Positions 1 through 15,600 of a stretch of 64,000 bases of DNA are shown piece after piece. Under the pieces are notes generated by a model. It was not told the DNA's origin and did no database searches. It saw nothing but the letters and a program-made list of their open reading frames with translations. The first letter of the stretch is position 1. Every line of letters begins with the position of its first letter. This DNA is from Lepidostoma basale. Its lineage: Eukaryota > Arthropoda > Insecta > Trichoptera > Lepidostomatidae. The position numbers were made by a program, and so were the translations under genes. The DNA lies in the NCBI GenBank assembly GCA_022606425.2, contig JAHDVF020001336.1, forward strand, positions 744,001 through 808,000. The letters are read 5' to 3'.

Positions 1-83
1 GAATCCAACTAGCTGCAAAGGCCGAGCGCGAGAATGAGCCGCCTTCGAATTATTTAATATATATACATAGCCTTCTTTTTATT

Positions 84-180
84 CAAGTGCCCTGTCGGGT
101 TCCCCCAACGTTGGTGATCACCTCGGCGAACCTGTCCCTGTCCTGTACCGCTTGGAACATCTCCTTCACACTTCGAATTG
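84..180 (-). mobile_element. LINE family C 3' fragment
   Basis: The minus strand reads [20 protein letters not shown], the conserved C-terminus of a non-LTR retrotransposon ORF. It closely matches 29919-30010 and the end of the copy at 23520-24110. Confidence 0.7.
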
Positions 181-240
181 AGTAGCTGTAATCGTTGGCC
201 ATGAATATCCATCAATTTACAAAATCGCTGTTTCTAGGAG

Positions 241-644
241 GGTTGATATATAATAATTGTAAGCGAAGTATGTAACACTCACATAAATATTATTCCTTCA
301 TTTTAATGATCTTATATGTTGAATCAAACATTTTTTGTTGAAAAATTATTGTTTTGTGTTAGTTTGGGCAACATATATTTATTTATTTATTTGACACATT
401 ATCCAGGGAGTGTTCTGCGGTATTTTTCCGCTAAATAGTAGTGGAAAAATACCATTGTCTTTAATTTATTATTAATAATAGGGTTCAATAATAATTTGCT
501 TTTAAAATAAATAAAAGTAATGTAAGTTCTTACTCAATGAAAATATATTCTCGGTTCCAAAACTTAACCAATGTCAAAAACGACCGTTCGAAAGTGTAGT
601 AATTTTTGTGACGTCTATTGATTGGTCGAGAGGAGATGTAAAAA
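241..644 (+). other. Upstream flank and likely 5' UTR of Eps15
   Basis: AT-rich DNA between a LINE fragment and the Eps15 start. No TATA box or initiator could be assigned with confidence. The leader just before the ATG reads gaggagatgtaaaaa. Confidence 0.3.
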
Positions 645-671
645 ATGGCTGCCTTGCCTTCTCCTACGCAG
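645..671 (+). CDS. Eps15: Eps15 exon 1
   Basis: Encodes MAALPSPTQ. The ATG follows an A-rich leader and the exon ends CAG|gtagtt in phase 0. It is short, so its assignment rests on the match to the family N-terminus and on phase continuity with exon 2. Confidence 0.9.
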
Positions 672-3600
672 GTAGTTTCGGTGTTTTTAGTAAATTTACC
701 GGCTTTACAACATTTATATTCATTAAAAAATGAACGTTAATATTATTTTCACATTTTAAATGTTTGGTACCCTTAATTTTGAAGTGGCACATAGCGAATA
801 TATTAAGTGTTTCGAAAGTGAATTGTTAGGGTGCATTATCGAATTTTGATTCTTATTTAGCGCGACTATTTAATTCCAATAATATCGATTGGCATTAAAT
901 ATGGTACGATCTCTAAATTAAGTTTCTTTTATTTCTATCCAAGTAATGCTGGCTGTCCACTAAGTTAAATATATTTAGTTTTCGGGAAAATGTCAAATCA
1001 TTTTTCAAATGTCACACACCCAATACTCGGTATTAACTCACAGTTTCATTGTAATGCTAATTCATTCAATGATATTAAGTGATCTTATTTTGCTTTGTAG
1101 GTGGCTGGAAACCACAGTGCTATTTATGAAGCATACTATAATCAGGTGAGACGTTTGTGCAATTTGTATCGATGTTTTTCTATGAGAGTTGTTCAAACGG
1201 CGCGTCGTAATGGGCTTGTTTGATTGCTGGATAGGTGGACCCCAATGGAACCGGAGTTATACAGGCACTGGACGCGGCGAGGTTCTTGAAGAAATCCAAG
1301 CTTAGTGATGTGATCCTCAGTAAAGTTTGGGATCTATCGGATCCCTCTGGGAGAGGGTACCTGGACAAGGTATGTTTCCATATTTATTTTGTGAAATAAC
1401 CTTAAAAGCGGGTCGTATCTTATTTATCTATTGTGTTATGCGCTTGAAATATAGTTCTCCAGGGGTATTAAGTTACTTATACCTATTTAAGTTTGTCAGT
1501 AAACATTAACTACCATATAATTACATTTTTTTTTTTCGTAAACTTATGGCATTTACACAGCGGTATTTCACAGACTGAATTTTTATGAATAAAACACTAT
1601 TTTCTTTATATATTAGTTTATTTATCTCGACATGTTTCTTATGTAATATTTCTTCACCACAGGGTGAATGATATAACCTCCCAAATATGAAGATATACAA
1701 GAATCAATTGTATCTCAATAGAGACGGAGATGCAAATTGGAAACAGAATATGGTTGATCGAGGTGTTTACAGGACTTATGACCTGTCATTGGTTGGGTTA
1801 AGCGCACGCTTTATGTAATACAACATTCCCCATTCCACCTTTTTTCTTATGACTACCATGTCTGACAAATTTTTGGAAGTTGTATATATGTTAATCGGCA
1901 ACACCAACCTTTGCATGGTAGTTTATTCAATCTACACACTAACGCCATCTATGAAGATTGTATTTTAAGCATTAAGCAAAATATCTTTTTAACGCAATGT
2001 GAAAGGCTACCGCCATTTAGCGCATTGCTAGAAACTGCCTGGAGATGTCACTCCAATCTATATGCTATAATTTTGACCAGTTTTTATTTTTTACAATTGT
2101 TTTTCCGATTTTGTACAATTACAATTTCTATTGAGATACAATTGATTCTTGAATTGATTGATATCCACAGTAAACATATATTTTCTTTAAATCAGACTGC
2201 GCTTGTACTATAGGCGCGGGCGTGTCGGTGAGTCCATACGCCTTAGAGACTTTTTTCTACTGGACGCGCCCGTGCGTCCATACTCACGGAGAGGTTAAGT
2301 CAAACTTCATCGGCAGAAGTAGGATGAAAGTAGGATAAATGCCGTAGAAATGAGGTCACTAAGAAGGATGTGCGGAAAAACAATGTATGATAGAATATCT
2401 AATGATGAAGTAAGAAAGGAATGTAAGGCGGATGAATGCGTGATAAATAAAATTATGAAAGGGTCACTAAGATGGTTTGGGAATGAATGGATGAGGGAAG
2501 AATGGTTAAAAAGATATATACAAGTTGTGTGAAGGGGAAAAGAAGTGAGGAATGGTGAGGAAGGCCAAGGAAGATATGGCATGACCAAATTAATCAATTA
2601 CTGGAATGCGGCCATGTTCGAAGTAGGAACAATCGACAAACGTGCATGTCACGATGAGTGAATGTGGAAGAGGCGTGAGAATTTTGCCAGGATAGAATAA
2701 TGTGGCGATCCATCCTCTCTGCCTACTCCTCCGGAAAGGCGTGATGGTTAGTTAGTTAGTTGTTGCTAGTCTAACTTCGGTTCTATTCCAAGTTCTTTTT
2801 TTAAATTAGCATACTATAATTAATATTGTTTTGTTATTTAAATTACATGTATGTAGTTAGAGATAACACGGTATATGGCGGGTAATCATGGCACCAGATA
2901 ACTACAATTTAAAATTAAAACTAGATATACCATTCCTGCCTTATCTATAGATAAATGTAAAATAGGTGTGCAACATTCTTTGCATAAGATACCATCAATA
3001 CAGTCATAACAAAAATATATTTCTAAAACAAAGCTATTCCTATTTTATAAAAAAAATCTGCCAATTGTTTTTACACAAAATTTAAGAAATACAAACTATA
3101 TTAAACAAACAGTTAATATGTAATGCATCTGATAAAAATATTCTTCTTATTCTTGTCCTGTCACACTTCCGTGGTGCACAGGGCCTCAAGGAACCTTCTT
3201 CACCCGACTCTATCGCATGCCTGATGCCTAACATCATTCCAAGTGAGGCCTACTGCTTTAACCTTGACCTGCAGGGCTCTTCTCGGTTTCTTTCTCCCAC
3301 TCTTTGCCAATAGTATGAAAAATACACATTTAAGCGTCTCTAGCAAAGAATGTTTTACTGAAAAGCATCTTGAAAATAAAAGAACACTGAAATGTAGATA
3401 TGTTCATTAATTTGATTTTGAAGAGGTGCTTGCTTATTGGAATCTTAGTATAGATGGCCACAAATATAGTGCTCGTATTAATTCATTTTAGATTTATAAA
3501 TAATGCATTTTTTCAAATTATTAATGCTAATCTAATTTCAAATTAAAACGTATGATGGGGATCCATTGGTCAGAACACATCCAAAACAGCGAGGTAATGG

Positions 3601-6600
3601 CCCGAGAAACGAGTCAAATGCATAAAAGGATTGCCCAGCAACCAGCAAATTGGATAGACCATAACATTAGGCATCCGGGCCTGCTTATTACAATCGCAGA
3701 GGGAATGGTTGAGGGTAGAAATTGCAGAGGCCGCCCAAGGGATGCCTTATAAAGACCATGAGAGATATGCGCTGTGGTAGCTACACATAAATGAAAAGAC
3801 TGGATGGAGACATGACTGAGAGGAGGGAACGAATGAGACTTGTTGCAGACCAATCTGCAAGATTGTAACCATGAAGAAGAATTTGAAATTTCTATTGTTC
3901 TTTGAATTACAAAATTATCGCACATATCAGGTTTTCATTCTATATCCGCAATGTTGTTATCAGTAAATGTTTGGGTTTAGAGATTCGAATAGCTCGCATT
4001 CCGTTTTGCTCCGTTAGAATTTAAAAATGTTATGATTGTTTGCAGGGGGGGCTGTTCGTCGCTCTCAAGTTGGTAGCCCTGGCACAATCTGGGAAAGAGA
4101 TTGCAATGTCAAATATCAACTCGGAGACTCCACCGCCTAAGTTGGTAAGTCGTTATACCTAATTTGTTTTTATCATAATTTAATTTTGTCGGTATGGCCA
4201 AATTATTACATAGAAAACAAGTTTTAAAGGACCGATTGTTATTTGTGCATTTTTTAAAAGATAAAAATTTGCTATTATTTCAAAGTGTTATGTAATGAAG
4301 AAAACAAACAAACAAACCGTCACGCCATTTCGCTGCTGGGGTAGGCAGAGAAAATGGACCGCCAAACTACTCTATCCTGCCACTTCTTTAGCTTCCTTCA
4401 CATTCATAAAGCGAGTCATACACGCACGTCGATTCCTCTGACTTCTAACATAACCAACCTTTAAAATTTGAATAATTTGGTGTAGTGCATGTTTTCTTCG
4501 GTCTACTTCGACTCCGTACTCCATTGACATTGTTATATTCAACGTATACTTTTTTAACCATTCTTTCTCCATCCATGTGCTCTATATGTCTGAACCAACG
4601 CAGTAACAAACAAACAAACCATCACACTACTCTATCCTGACACACTTCTTTAGATTTCTCCACATTCATACAGCGAGTTATATACTGACTTCTAACATGA
4701 CCAACCTTTAAAATTTTATTAATTTGGTCAAGCCATGTTTTCCTCGATCTGCCTTGAGTTCGTACTCCATTTACATCATTAACGTATACTTTCTTAACCA
4801 TTATTTTTCCATCCATGCGCTCCATATGTCTGAATCAACGCAGCGATCCTTTTATAATTTTGTTCGTAATACCTTCTTCTTTTTATTACTATGAAAGTTA
4901 TAGTAAATAGTAACGGATATTTTTCGTTGCCGAACTTTTTTTTTTTTTTTAGCTCATTAGGGAAAATCATATCACAAATGAGCAAAAAAAATGTAATGAT
5001 TGACAACGAATTCTAGATTATTTTTTCTATTGGCTCCTAATTTTGCTCTATGTCAGCTTCAAAAACTCATTTTATAATTATAGGTGAATTTGTAAAACAA
5101 AAAAAACAATATTACGAAAGTAGGTAGTCTGCACTAAATAAAATAAATCAGCAGGGGGTCCATGGACCAAACAAGTTTGGGATTCACTGATGTAGAGGAA
5201 TCTAGGGATGGTATGTTAGGACAGAACAGTATGGCGGTCCATCCTCTCTGCCTAAACGATGGTTAGTTATAATAGTTAGTCTCATTTCCAAGAAATATGG
5301 GGTAAATGTAAGAATGAAATTAGTGATGTATTATTTGTAATTTAAAATTATCATCTTATTATCTCTTGGCAAACATTAGATATGAAGTATTGTGTTGACT
5401 TTTAAGTGTGCCTATTTTAAGCTATTTACATTTGTGTTTATTATAAACTAGTGACGAATATGAATGTATACCTTCCTTTAATTTCCATACAGAAACCCTT
5501 CTGTATAAATGATAAGATAGCCTCCAATTTTCTAATGAGAATATCCTCCAATTTCCTAATTAAAAATCTAATCAGAATAAGATAAACATATTTGATAAAA
5601 ATATTTGAATTGTTTAATTGTGCCACGTTTTCCTCGGTCTTCCTCTATTTCTTAGATCCATTTTAGTTTAACATATACTTATTTGCCAATCTTTCTTTAT
5701 TCATTCTTTCCATGTGTCCAAACCATCTTAATGATCCTTTCGTTATTTTGTTCATAATACTTTCATTCACACTGCATTCACTTTTTATATTTTCATTTGA
5801 CACTCTCATACACAGTTTTTCCACACATTCATCCTCCACCATTTCATACTTCTTTTGCCAGTTGCATTCTTCGCCTCCATACATACGGGTCAGTACAGGA
5901 ACACCATTGTGCACTGCCATTTTATCATTTTTGGATAGGCTTTTATTTGCGAAGACAACTTGAAATGAATGAAAAATCAAAACTTATTATAAATACATCA
6001 TTTTTGGAAATATGCTAAAAATACGTTGGCTAGATATGAAGTGTTGAAGTATCGCATTTATAGAGCTGATTTTTGTATGGCCTGCCTCCCGTGCACGGGA
6101 TTATAGACTGTCTATAGACGGTTGTGTTTGCCAACCACTGTCCTAGACCAATACAACGAACTAGTTTGATTCGAAGGTGACCCTTGTTCTTACTTCCAGG
6201 GTGAGCTTCCCAAGGTCCCCCCTGCTGTGCCCCCGCCCCCAGCCAACGATTGGGCAGTGAAACCAGCCGAGCGGGACAAATACAACCAGCTCTTTGAGTC
6301 CTTGCAGCCATCCAATGGACTTATTCCCGGCAACCAGGTAACTCATTAATACACATATCCTATTATTTCTTTTATAGGGTGTGGCAAAACAGACAGCAGT
6401 TTTGAAAGGCCGGTACATCCCGTGGGGGTAGGAACCTGGGAGTGGTCTCATTGTATCGGGAGGGTCTTGCCGTTTTCAGTCGTTGCCATGGTTTGGTCCA
6501 GACAACACCGGGGCTTTGCCGTCCGCAAGTTTCTTGAAATGGCCGTTTTGTCATCGCCACCCAGCGGGTCTTTCGGCTGCACTTCATTCTTGGTGCATCT

Positions 6601-9600
6601 GTTCCACACTAAGATCTAGGAGTTTAGGAATACCCAAAACCATAAGAACACCCGAAAATTTAACGAGAGTGAGAGAAGCTATTGAACTGTCGCCTCGGCG
6701 CTCTGCCCGGAAGCATGCAATTGCATTGGGCATTGCTGACCGCTCACTAAGGAGGATTTTGCATCAAGACTTCTCATTCCACCCCTATTAGATTATGATT
6801 GTCCAAGAGTTGAAACCTCCTGACTATGAAAACCGCATGAATCGCTGGCAAGAAATGTTGAACCGAATGCAGTAGTGACGAGGCCCACTTCCACTTCACA
6901 GACTTGATGCGTAAAACGGCATGATGTACCAAATAAAATAAAATTAATCTCATTTTTTAAGTTGCGCCATTTTTTTTAATAACCCTTCAAAACTGCACTG
7001 CCTGTTTTGCCGCACCTTGTATTTATTATTTCTTTCTTCTCATATTTGCCAAGGGCAGAAAAATACCACAACCTACCAAAGATAATCATGGGCAAAATAG
7101 AGGGACGTCGGGGAGTTGGTAAAAGGGATAAGCGAATAAGCAGATTGAAAATCTGTTCCAAGTGGCGCAGGACAGAGATTCCTTTCGCTGCAGTGATCAT
7201 CAACATTGGGCCTGACATGGCACTAGAAGAAGAAGAAGAAGATTATTTCTTCTGTGGATTCATTTTAACACGTTCCCTGCTGCATATAATGCTACACAAT
7301 GGGAATTCCACTTTCAAATAAACACCTTGTGGTGAACTGTGTAGTTATTAGCTAACATTGTACCAAACTACAAATAATCTGTTCATACACATGCTATAGG
7401 AACATGACGTAAACACGAGAAGAAATATAATCAATTGTGATATTTTATAACTGTGTTTTTATTTAAACAGTTTATGGATTCAAAAGGCAGAAAACACAAA
7501 GAGAAACTACCACATTAAAAAGGACCAAATGGCATCCTAAGAACCACCAAAATATGGACTTTGCTGCAAACCAATCCCTAGGATTGAAACTCCAAAAAAA
7601 TTATAGTAAAAAAATCTTGAAGATGCCACTAACCAGGGCCTTAATGTTTGATAATGTGTATGTTGATGATTCGCGGTAAATGGCTTAAAATGTGTTGCTA
7701 AATTTTGTGATGTTTTATAAACAGGTGAAAGGTGTGCTGATGCAGTCCAAGTTGCCTCTGCCTACTCTTGGCAAGATCTGGGACTTGGCTGACCAGGACA
7801 AAGATGGGATGCTTGATAGGCACGAATTTATTGTGGTAAGTTTTACAAAATTTTAATTTGATTTATAGTTGAAATATTTATTTTTTTGTTTCTTGAACAA
7901 TAAACAATTCATATGAATGAAAATCAACTTCAACTTCAATATAATGATCTCAGTTGAGAGACCAAAAACAATGACATTCTCAAAATAACCTTTGGATCTT
8001 GGCTTACAGAGAGTCCCTCCGAAAGAGGGCAAGGAGGGATTTAGGGTTTATGATAAAGTCTTACATTATTGTCAAGGAATGGAAGACCAGTTAGGGTTGG
8101 GATTGTATTTCCTTAGGATGTAGGTTATCCATAAAAAAACAGAATGCTGGAATAGGTTACGAAATTTAGATATCTGGGAGTGAATCTGCTCGGTCAAAAT
8201 GACCTTGTCAGTGAAATAATGGGACAAGTCAACAAGGCTTCGGCGGTATCAGATTGTCTCGAGGAGACCATATGGAAGAATAAGCAAAAAGATAACTAAC
8301 AGTAAGGTCAGAATATACAAAACCTTCATAAGGCCAATACTGACTGAGGATATCGCAATATCGAAGGCGGCGGTGGCAGAGATGCGGACGCTGGTGGCAA
8401 TAGCAGGAAAGACTCTTCGAGATAGAGTGAGGAACACGGCTATCCGCGAAATCTGCAAGGTGAAAGATATCAGATGGGGCAGACAACGCAGAAGATACTG
8501 GAATGCGAAGATGGATCCCTCAACACGTTGTGCCGCATCAGATTCCTGTTGGGTACCGACCTCCCGGAAGACTGCCAAAGAGATTGAGGGATAGTTGGAA
8601 GTCAGTTTCCCAAGAGAGGCCAGCCTGACTACAGGAACAGACCAAAGGTCTAAAATGAGAAGAAGAGGAATGAAAAATTGTTTTCTAGAAATTTTATTAT
8701 ATTTTATGAGAATGACAAGTTTCAAAGATGCAAAGTGATGACCCTAAAGATGCCACTCTTGTTACATGTAATCTAATAATCAGTTTTTTCTTTTTTCTTT
8801 GTTCTATATTTTAATTACTTTGTAATAACTGAGCTTCAATTCACGAGGATGTTTTAATATTTCAGGCGATGCACCTAGTGTACAAGGCGCTGGAGAAGCA
8901 CGCCATCCCGGCCGTGTTGCCACCGGAGCTGCGGGCGCCGGCCGCCATGGCCGCCCCCGCCGTCACTTCAGTTCCTCCGCGCCCGCCCTCGCGCCCTGCT
9001 TCCCCCTCCCCTGCACGGCCACCGCCCCCCAGGGCCGCCCAGCCTGAGCTCATACCCGTAACTACTCCTTTATATTAATCAAATCAAATCTCAAAAGATA
9101 TTACAAACACCAATTATAGTTTAAGGCATTTATTGAGAACAGGTAAAACATAAAAAATATATAATACCAGGAACGCATTCGACATGTTCGACATCTCCGA
9201 AGCGATCATGTTCAGCAGTTTGATTGCTCCCCACCGGCATCACCAGAGGCAGGTTGGTTCTGCATGCTGGGAGATAAAACTGTCTGTGCTGACGCTGTCG
9301 AAGATAACCATCCGGAACATAAAGATGGATAGTCTTCAAGATAACGGTGTAACAATACTCAACCGTTAGACCCTGAAATATTGAGTCACATAGTCTATGG
9401 TAGTGCTCCACAATATTTTCTCACCTACGGCACACCAAAGTTCTTCCTAGAATATCGCGGCACACCAAAAGCTAAAATTCGGTCTAGACGTGGGCGTTAA
9501 TCAGCTCAGGAGTCATTGGTAACCTTTTTTTTAGCTCATCAGCGACTTCCGGCCAGTAGAAATCGGCGGGGACCTTTTTTTTAGCTCATTCGGGAAAATC

Positions 9601-12600
9601 GAATGTCCGATTTTTCTTCCGACTATAACTAAATATTTTTTTCATTATGTATTTGGCCACGGCACACCGGTTGCGGAGCACTGGTTCTATGGTCCCGTGC
9701 TTGGGACTCATTTATAATTTCTCAAATATTCTCAGATTATGTCAATATTTGGACTACCAGCGACATCTATTGGTGATACACAAAATTAAGTAATTTATCG
9801 GCTATTTACATGTTTTATAAACTGAAAAAATGATGTTTCGTAAATGTCATTAATATCTTACTACTCGAGAAGTTTAATAATCTTAATCAGAACGTTTTTT
9901 ATTATACTGTGGATAGGATTTCAGATTTCGAGGGCAGCTATAAGAAACCTTTCACAAGTGCGGTTCCAATAGGATAGAGCCACAACATATTCAGCTAAGA
10001 ATAAAATGGCTCTGCTAGCCTCCTTGATGAATTTATTCGATTTGCCCAACCTAGCCAGATCAGCCAGAATATTATTCATTAGGCGCTTTCTAGACTTTCC
10101 AAGAGGTCTTACTCCGGTTGTTCTAGACGCGTACAGGGTCTTAATTGCTCTGGTCTCTACGGCTGGGCATACATGCCCAATCTATGCTTGCGACTGGCTC
10201 TTACGGTATTCGTTATAAGGGGCTTCTAGGCAAATGTATGAATCTCTTGGTTGGATCTATGCCTCCCAAGTTCCCGCTGCAACACCACTTAAGTTGCGGC
10301 TGTTTGGCGTAACACGGCTCAAAGTATTCATATAACTGGCCTCTATCATATACAAGCACAGATTTTTCTCTATCTCTTTCCTTTACTGAGATATTCACTA
10401 TCCCAATAGCCGCAAAATTGTATTAATTTGATACATGTTTTGGCAAAAAGCATCATTTTAAGTTGCTGCTTTTTACCACGGCACAGCCAAAACGTGCGGC
10501 CTTTTGCTGCGATACAATATGTATCCTGGCAAATGACAACTTAAATTGCGGCCCATTACCAAATTATTTGTGCGACGGTCTAGCTAATATGTGGCGGCAA
10601 AACACATTTTCTTTAATAATATGAAGCTTACTATACTTTTATGGCAAAAACACATCTTAATCATTTCTAAGAACTGTATTCTTACTTTTAAAACTTAGTT
10701 TGCATAAGAAAACTTATTTTAAATGATAAAATATAGCAAAAAAAACAAAATAAAACTATAAGCCCGTTTATCTCAAAACTACTATTTTTAACTTGCGGCT
10801 ATTTGCCTTTGCATATTAGACCAGGTCTGGGTCCCAGGATCATTCTTGGTATCCTGTTCTCTAGATTTAAAAAAAATGTAAGTAGTTTTACTGATTTACT
10901 TATTTTCCATAAAACGTTTGTTGACGCAGCTGCAACCAAGCAACGTGAAGACTTGGGTGGTGACAGCGGCAGAGAAGCAGCAGTACGACACCCTGTTCAT
11001 CAAGGCTGACATCGACATGGACGGGTTCGTGTCGGGGATGGAGATCAAGGATACTTTCCTCAAGAGTGGCCTCCCGCAGCCCTGCTTAGCACACATATGG
11101 TATTGTACCTATCACTAGCCTGTATCATCTGTCTTGCTGATTATTCTTTTCAAAAAAGTTACTCTAGAATACTCTATCCTGAACCCTGGACTTTCACTCT
11201 TCAGGTATGACTCCCAACAAATCAAATCAGTTTATTTACTCAAAAGACATTGTAAACAGCATAAATGTTTAAGGCATCTATTGAGTACAGGTAACTAAAC
11301 TAACAAACTACTAACCATCACGCCGTCTCTCCGAAGCGGTAGGCAGAAAGAATGGACTGCCACACTTTTTATTCCTGACATATTTCTCTCGCTTCCTCAA
11401 CATTCATAAATCGTGTCTAGCACGCGCGTCGATTTCTCTGACTCCTCGCGTGGCTGACACTCAATATTTGATTTATTTGATAAAAAAATAATTAAAGGCA
11501 TTTGGCGGGAAAACGTTAAATACAGGACGTAAAATCCGAGTTTCACTGTATGTGATTTTTTCATCTGTATACAGCAAGTCGATTGAACCCAATTACTCAA
11601 TACAATTAGTTTTTTAGCTATTCTATTGAATCTCATGAGATGTGATAGATAGCTAGTCTATCACCATTTTATTGTCACGTGAATTCTACACCAGACCAAA
11701 GACAGTGTGACAATCGCACTGTCATCGCCGTAGAAATTCTGTAGATAATTCTATGTTTGTGAATATTTCCAGGGGTCTGTGTGACTGGGACAGCAGCGGG
11801 AAGCTGTCGATGGACCAATTTGCGCTGGCCATGTGGATGGTGCAGCGCAAGCTCCGCGGCATCGAGCCTCCCGCCGCACTCGCCCCCGACATGATCCCCC
11901 CCTCTGCCAGCTCACCCGCGCCCCCCGTCGCTAAGGTAAGACCACCAAACTACCAAATATTTCACAAGGCATCCATTATTGTGACATTGCACTGAGGATG
12001 TTGGGCTTCATCGTTGGGACCGGAAGAGTTTTCAGCAATCCCAATGTGCCCAGAGTTCTATACATCGCATTGGTTTGGAGCAGACTCGGAAATAGTTCTA
12101 TGATTATAAATCCTTATTAGGCGAGATATTATTGTGAGATATTGCTATAGAGGGAGTATGGTGTTATCTGTGGCTCTATCCCATGGCATTTCTTTTGAGA
12201 ATACTCGGGACCAACTCACTAACTAACTGACATACTTCTCTCGCATCCTCAACATTCATACATCGTCTTATATACGCAAGTAGATTTTTCCGACTTCTAT
12301 TTTATGAATGTCACAATTGTGGAGGTGAGGAACAATAATTAAGGTGCAAGAGAGAAAAAACCCACACATTGGATAATATTTCCTGGAAAATACAAGTAAT
12401 ACGCATTTGATTTTCCCCTCATCTGCAACCCAAAATATATGCTTATTCTTTTTCTTCTTTTAATAAATTTATTTGTTTTATATTTTGAATGAAAAATGAA
12501 AATGAAAAAAATTTAAAATCTTGCGATCTGTGACACAGAAATCATGTCTCGTATATCACTTTCATAAAATAAAATATAACTGTCTGAGGTTTTCATATTT

Positions 12601-15600
12601 TAATAATAAACGACCAATATTTTCTGAAAACGATCTAATTAACCGACACTTCGTCTCTCCGAGGGGGTAGGCAAAAAGAATGGACTGCCATGTACTTGAC
12701 TTTTCTTTACATGTATGCTTCTCTCGATTCCTCAACATTCATATATCGTGTCATGCATGCACGCCTATATCTCTGAATCCTCACGTGACCAACATTCAAT
12801 ATTTCTTCATTCATTCTTTCTTCAACTTTCTTCGTTCATTCTTTCCATGTGTCCAAACCAACTAATGTTCCATCTTTCATTATTTTGTTCACAACACTTT
12901 CATTCGCACTATATTCACTTTAATATTTTCAGTGGTTTAATCAGATGATATATAATCACTTCAAGGCGTCTATTATTTATTCTTCTTGTGTTCCCTGCTG
13001 ATGGTCCTCAGCTTGCGTCCGGTGCCCCATACCCTCCCGAGGCACACCAGGAGCGCCAGCATGAGGATTATGACCCCCACGAGGGTCATGATGTCGTGGT
13101 AGAATGGATACACGATCGGCTTGGAAACTACCAGCCTCACCATTCCAGCCAACTCATTTAACTTCCAACAGCTGAAAATAGTAGTTGGATTTTGGAATAT
13201 TTTCAATTAGAACTAAATCAAATCATAACAAAAAGACATAACAAATATATTTATAGTTTAAGGCATCTATTTGAGAAAAGGTTGGGTACCAGGAATGCAT
13301 GAGAGATGGTTCTACTTTAGGATGACACGGTCAATGTCAATAGTACAGTAAAACCTCGATATAACGGACCTCTATTTAACGAACTTCAAATATAACGGAC
13401 AAAAAATCCGGTCAAATGAAAAAAAAATTAAAAACGTCCTGTTAATATTATACGTGCTGAATTTCAAGTGTCGCCGCATGTAAACAATTTTTAGCGGCCA
13501 TGATAATCACGTCATACGTCTAGCACTAGAATTTAAGACATAATGCCGAGGAAGAAGAAGAAACAACGCTGCCAAAAATGATCAGTGGTAAAATCACACC
13601 TCGACGATCTAACAACATTTATTGACTATTCGTCAGATAATGAAGTTCAACTATATTACAACATTTTTTAATGTATACAAATACTTGTAGACGAACAACT
13701 GGGTTTAACCCTTTGCGGGCTATCAACAATGTTCATAGACGGCGTTAGTGTGTAGATTGACTAAACTACCATGCAAAGGGTGGTTTTGCAGATTAACATA
13801 TATACAACTTCCAAAAATTTGTCAGACATGGTGGTCATAAAAAAAAAGGTGGAATGGGGAATGATGTATTACATAAAGCGTGCGCTTAACCCAACCAATG
13901 ACAGGTCATAAGTCCTGTAAACACCTCGATCAACCATATTCTGTTTCCAATTTGCATCTTTGTCTCTATTGAGATACAATTGATTCAACTATATTATACG
14001 CATTTTCGTAATTTTAGATAAAGTAAGCGCGTCAACAACAATGTCACTTCACGACGAGTGTCCGAAGACAATTAATAGAATTTTGTTTGTGTTTTGTTAA
14101 CCCTAACAGGGTTAATCCATTTACATTTTCTCACATCTCTTTGGAATAATAAATATGGACTGCCTCAGTTTTATCTTGCTAGTTATCCGCACAAGTTTAC
14201 CTGTATACATTGCTATCAGCTACTTGAACATCCCTGATGATAATCTCTTGCCTCGCTGTGACCTCGACCCTCTCGTCGGTTTCCAAAAATATTGCTTCTC
14301 TTAAAATTACCGTATTTCCTTTACCTAATTTCCACCGTTTTGTTACATCGGAAAGAAGATGTCTAAAAAACAAATATATATATTTTATAACAAGTTGATA
14401 TTTAATGATAATGAAACATAAGTAAGTCAATAATATTTAAACAGTATTTTTTTTATAACAAACAAACAAACCATCTCGCTGTTTTACCGGAAGGGTAGGC
14501 AGAGAGAAAGTACCGCCACACTACTCTATCCTGACACACCTCTTTAGATTCCTCCACTTTCATACATCGAGTCATACACACGCGTCAATTATTCCGACTC
14601 TTACATAGCCGACCTTTATAATTTGATTAATTTGGTCATGACATGTTTTCCTCAGTCTTCTAGGACTACTCCATTCACATTGTTAATGTAAAAAAAAACT
14701 AACTAACTTACCATCACGCCGTCTCCCCGAAGGGGTAGGCAGAAAAAATGGACTGCCACACTTTTCTTTTCCGACATATTTCTCTCGCTTCCTCAACATT
14801 CATACATTGTATTATGCACGCGCGTCGATTTCTCTGACTCCTGGCCGACATTCAATATTTGATTTATCATGCCATCGTTTTCCTCGGTCTTCCCCTATTT
14901 CTAGTTCCATTTACATTGTTAACATGTAATTTTTTTATCATTCTTTCTTCATTCATTCTTTCCATGTGTTCAAACCATCTTGATGATCCTTTCATTATTT
15001 TATTCATAACACCATCATTCGCACTGCGTTCACTTTTTATATTTTCTTTCGACACTATCACACACAGAGTATCTACACATTTGTCTAAGAGGTCTCATTT
15101 CTACTGCATTTATTCTACTTTCATTCTTCTTTTGCCAGTTCCACGATTCACTTCCATACATAAGGGTTGTTAATGTATACAGTTTTTTTAACCATTCTTT
15201 CTTCATCCATGTATCCAAACCAACACAGTGATTCTTTTATAACTAACTAACTAACCATCATGCCATTTCTCGGGAAGGGTAGGCAGAGAGGATGGATCGC
15301 CACAATGCTCAGTCCTGGCATACCTCTCAGGCTTTCTCTACATTCATACATTGTACCATGCACGCACGTCGATTATTCCGACTTATGTGGCCACCTTTTA
15401 GTAATTGATTAATTTGGTCATGCCATGTTTTCCTTGGTCGTCCTCAGCTTCTTTTTCCACTCACGCTACTTGTGTACAACTTTTTAACCATTCTACCCTC
15501 ATCCATTCGTTCCACATGTCCAAACCATCTTAGGGATTCTTTTTTAATTTAATCCACGATGCAGTCATCTGCCTTACATTTCTTTCTTATTTCATCGTTC

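Noticed and set aside
6030..6451. Minus-strand frames around Eps15 exon 5
   Set aside because: Antisense to a GC-rich exon and to a transposon end.
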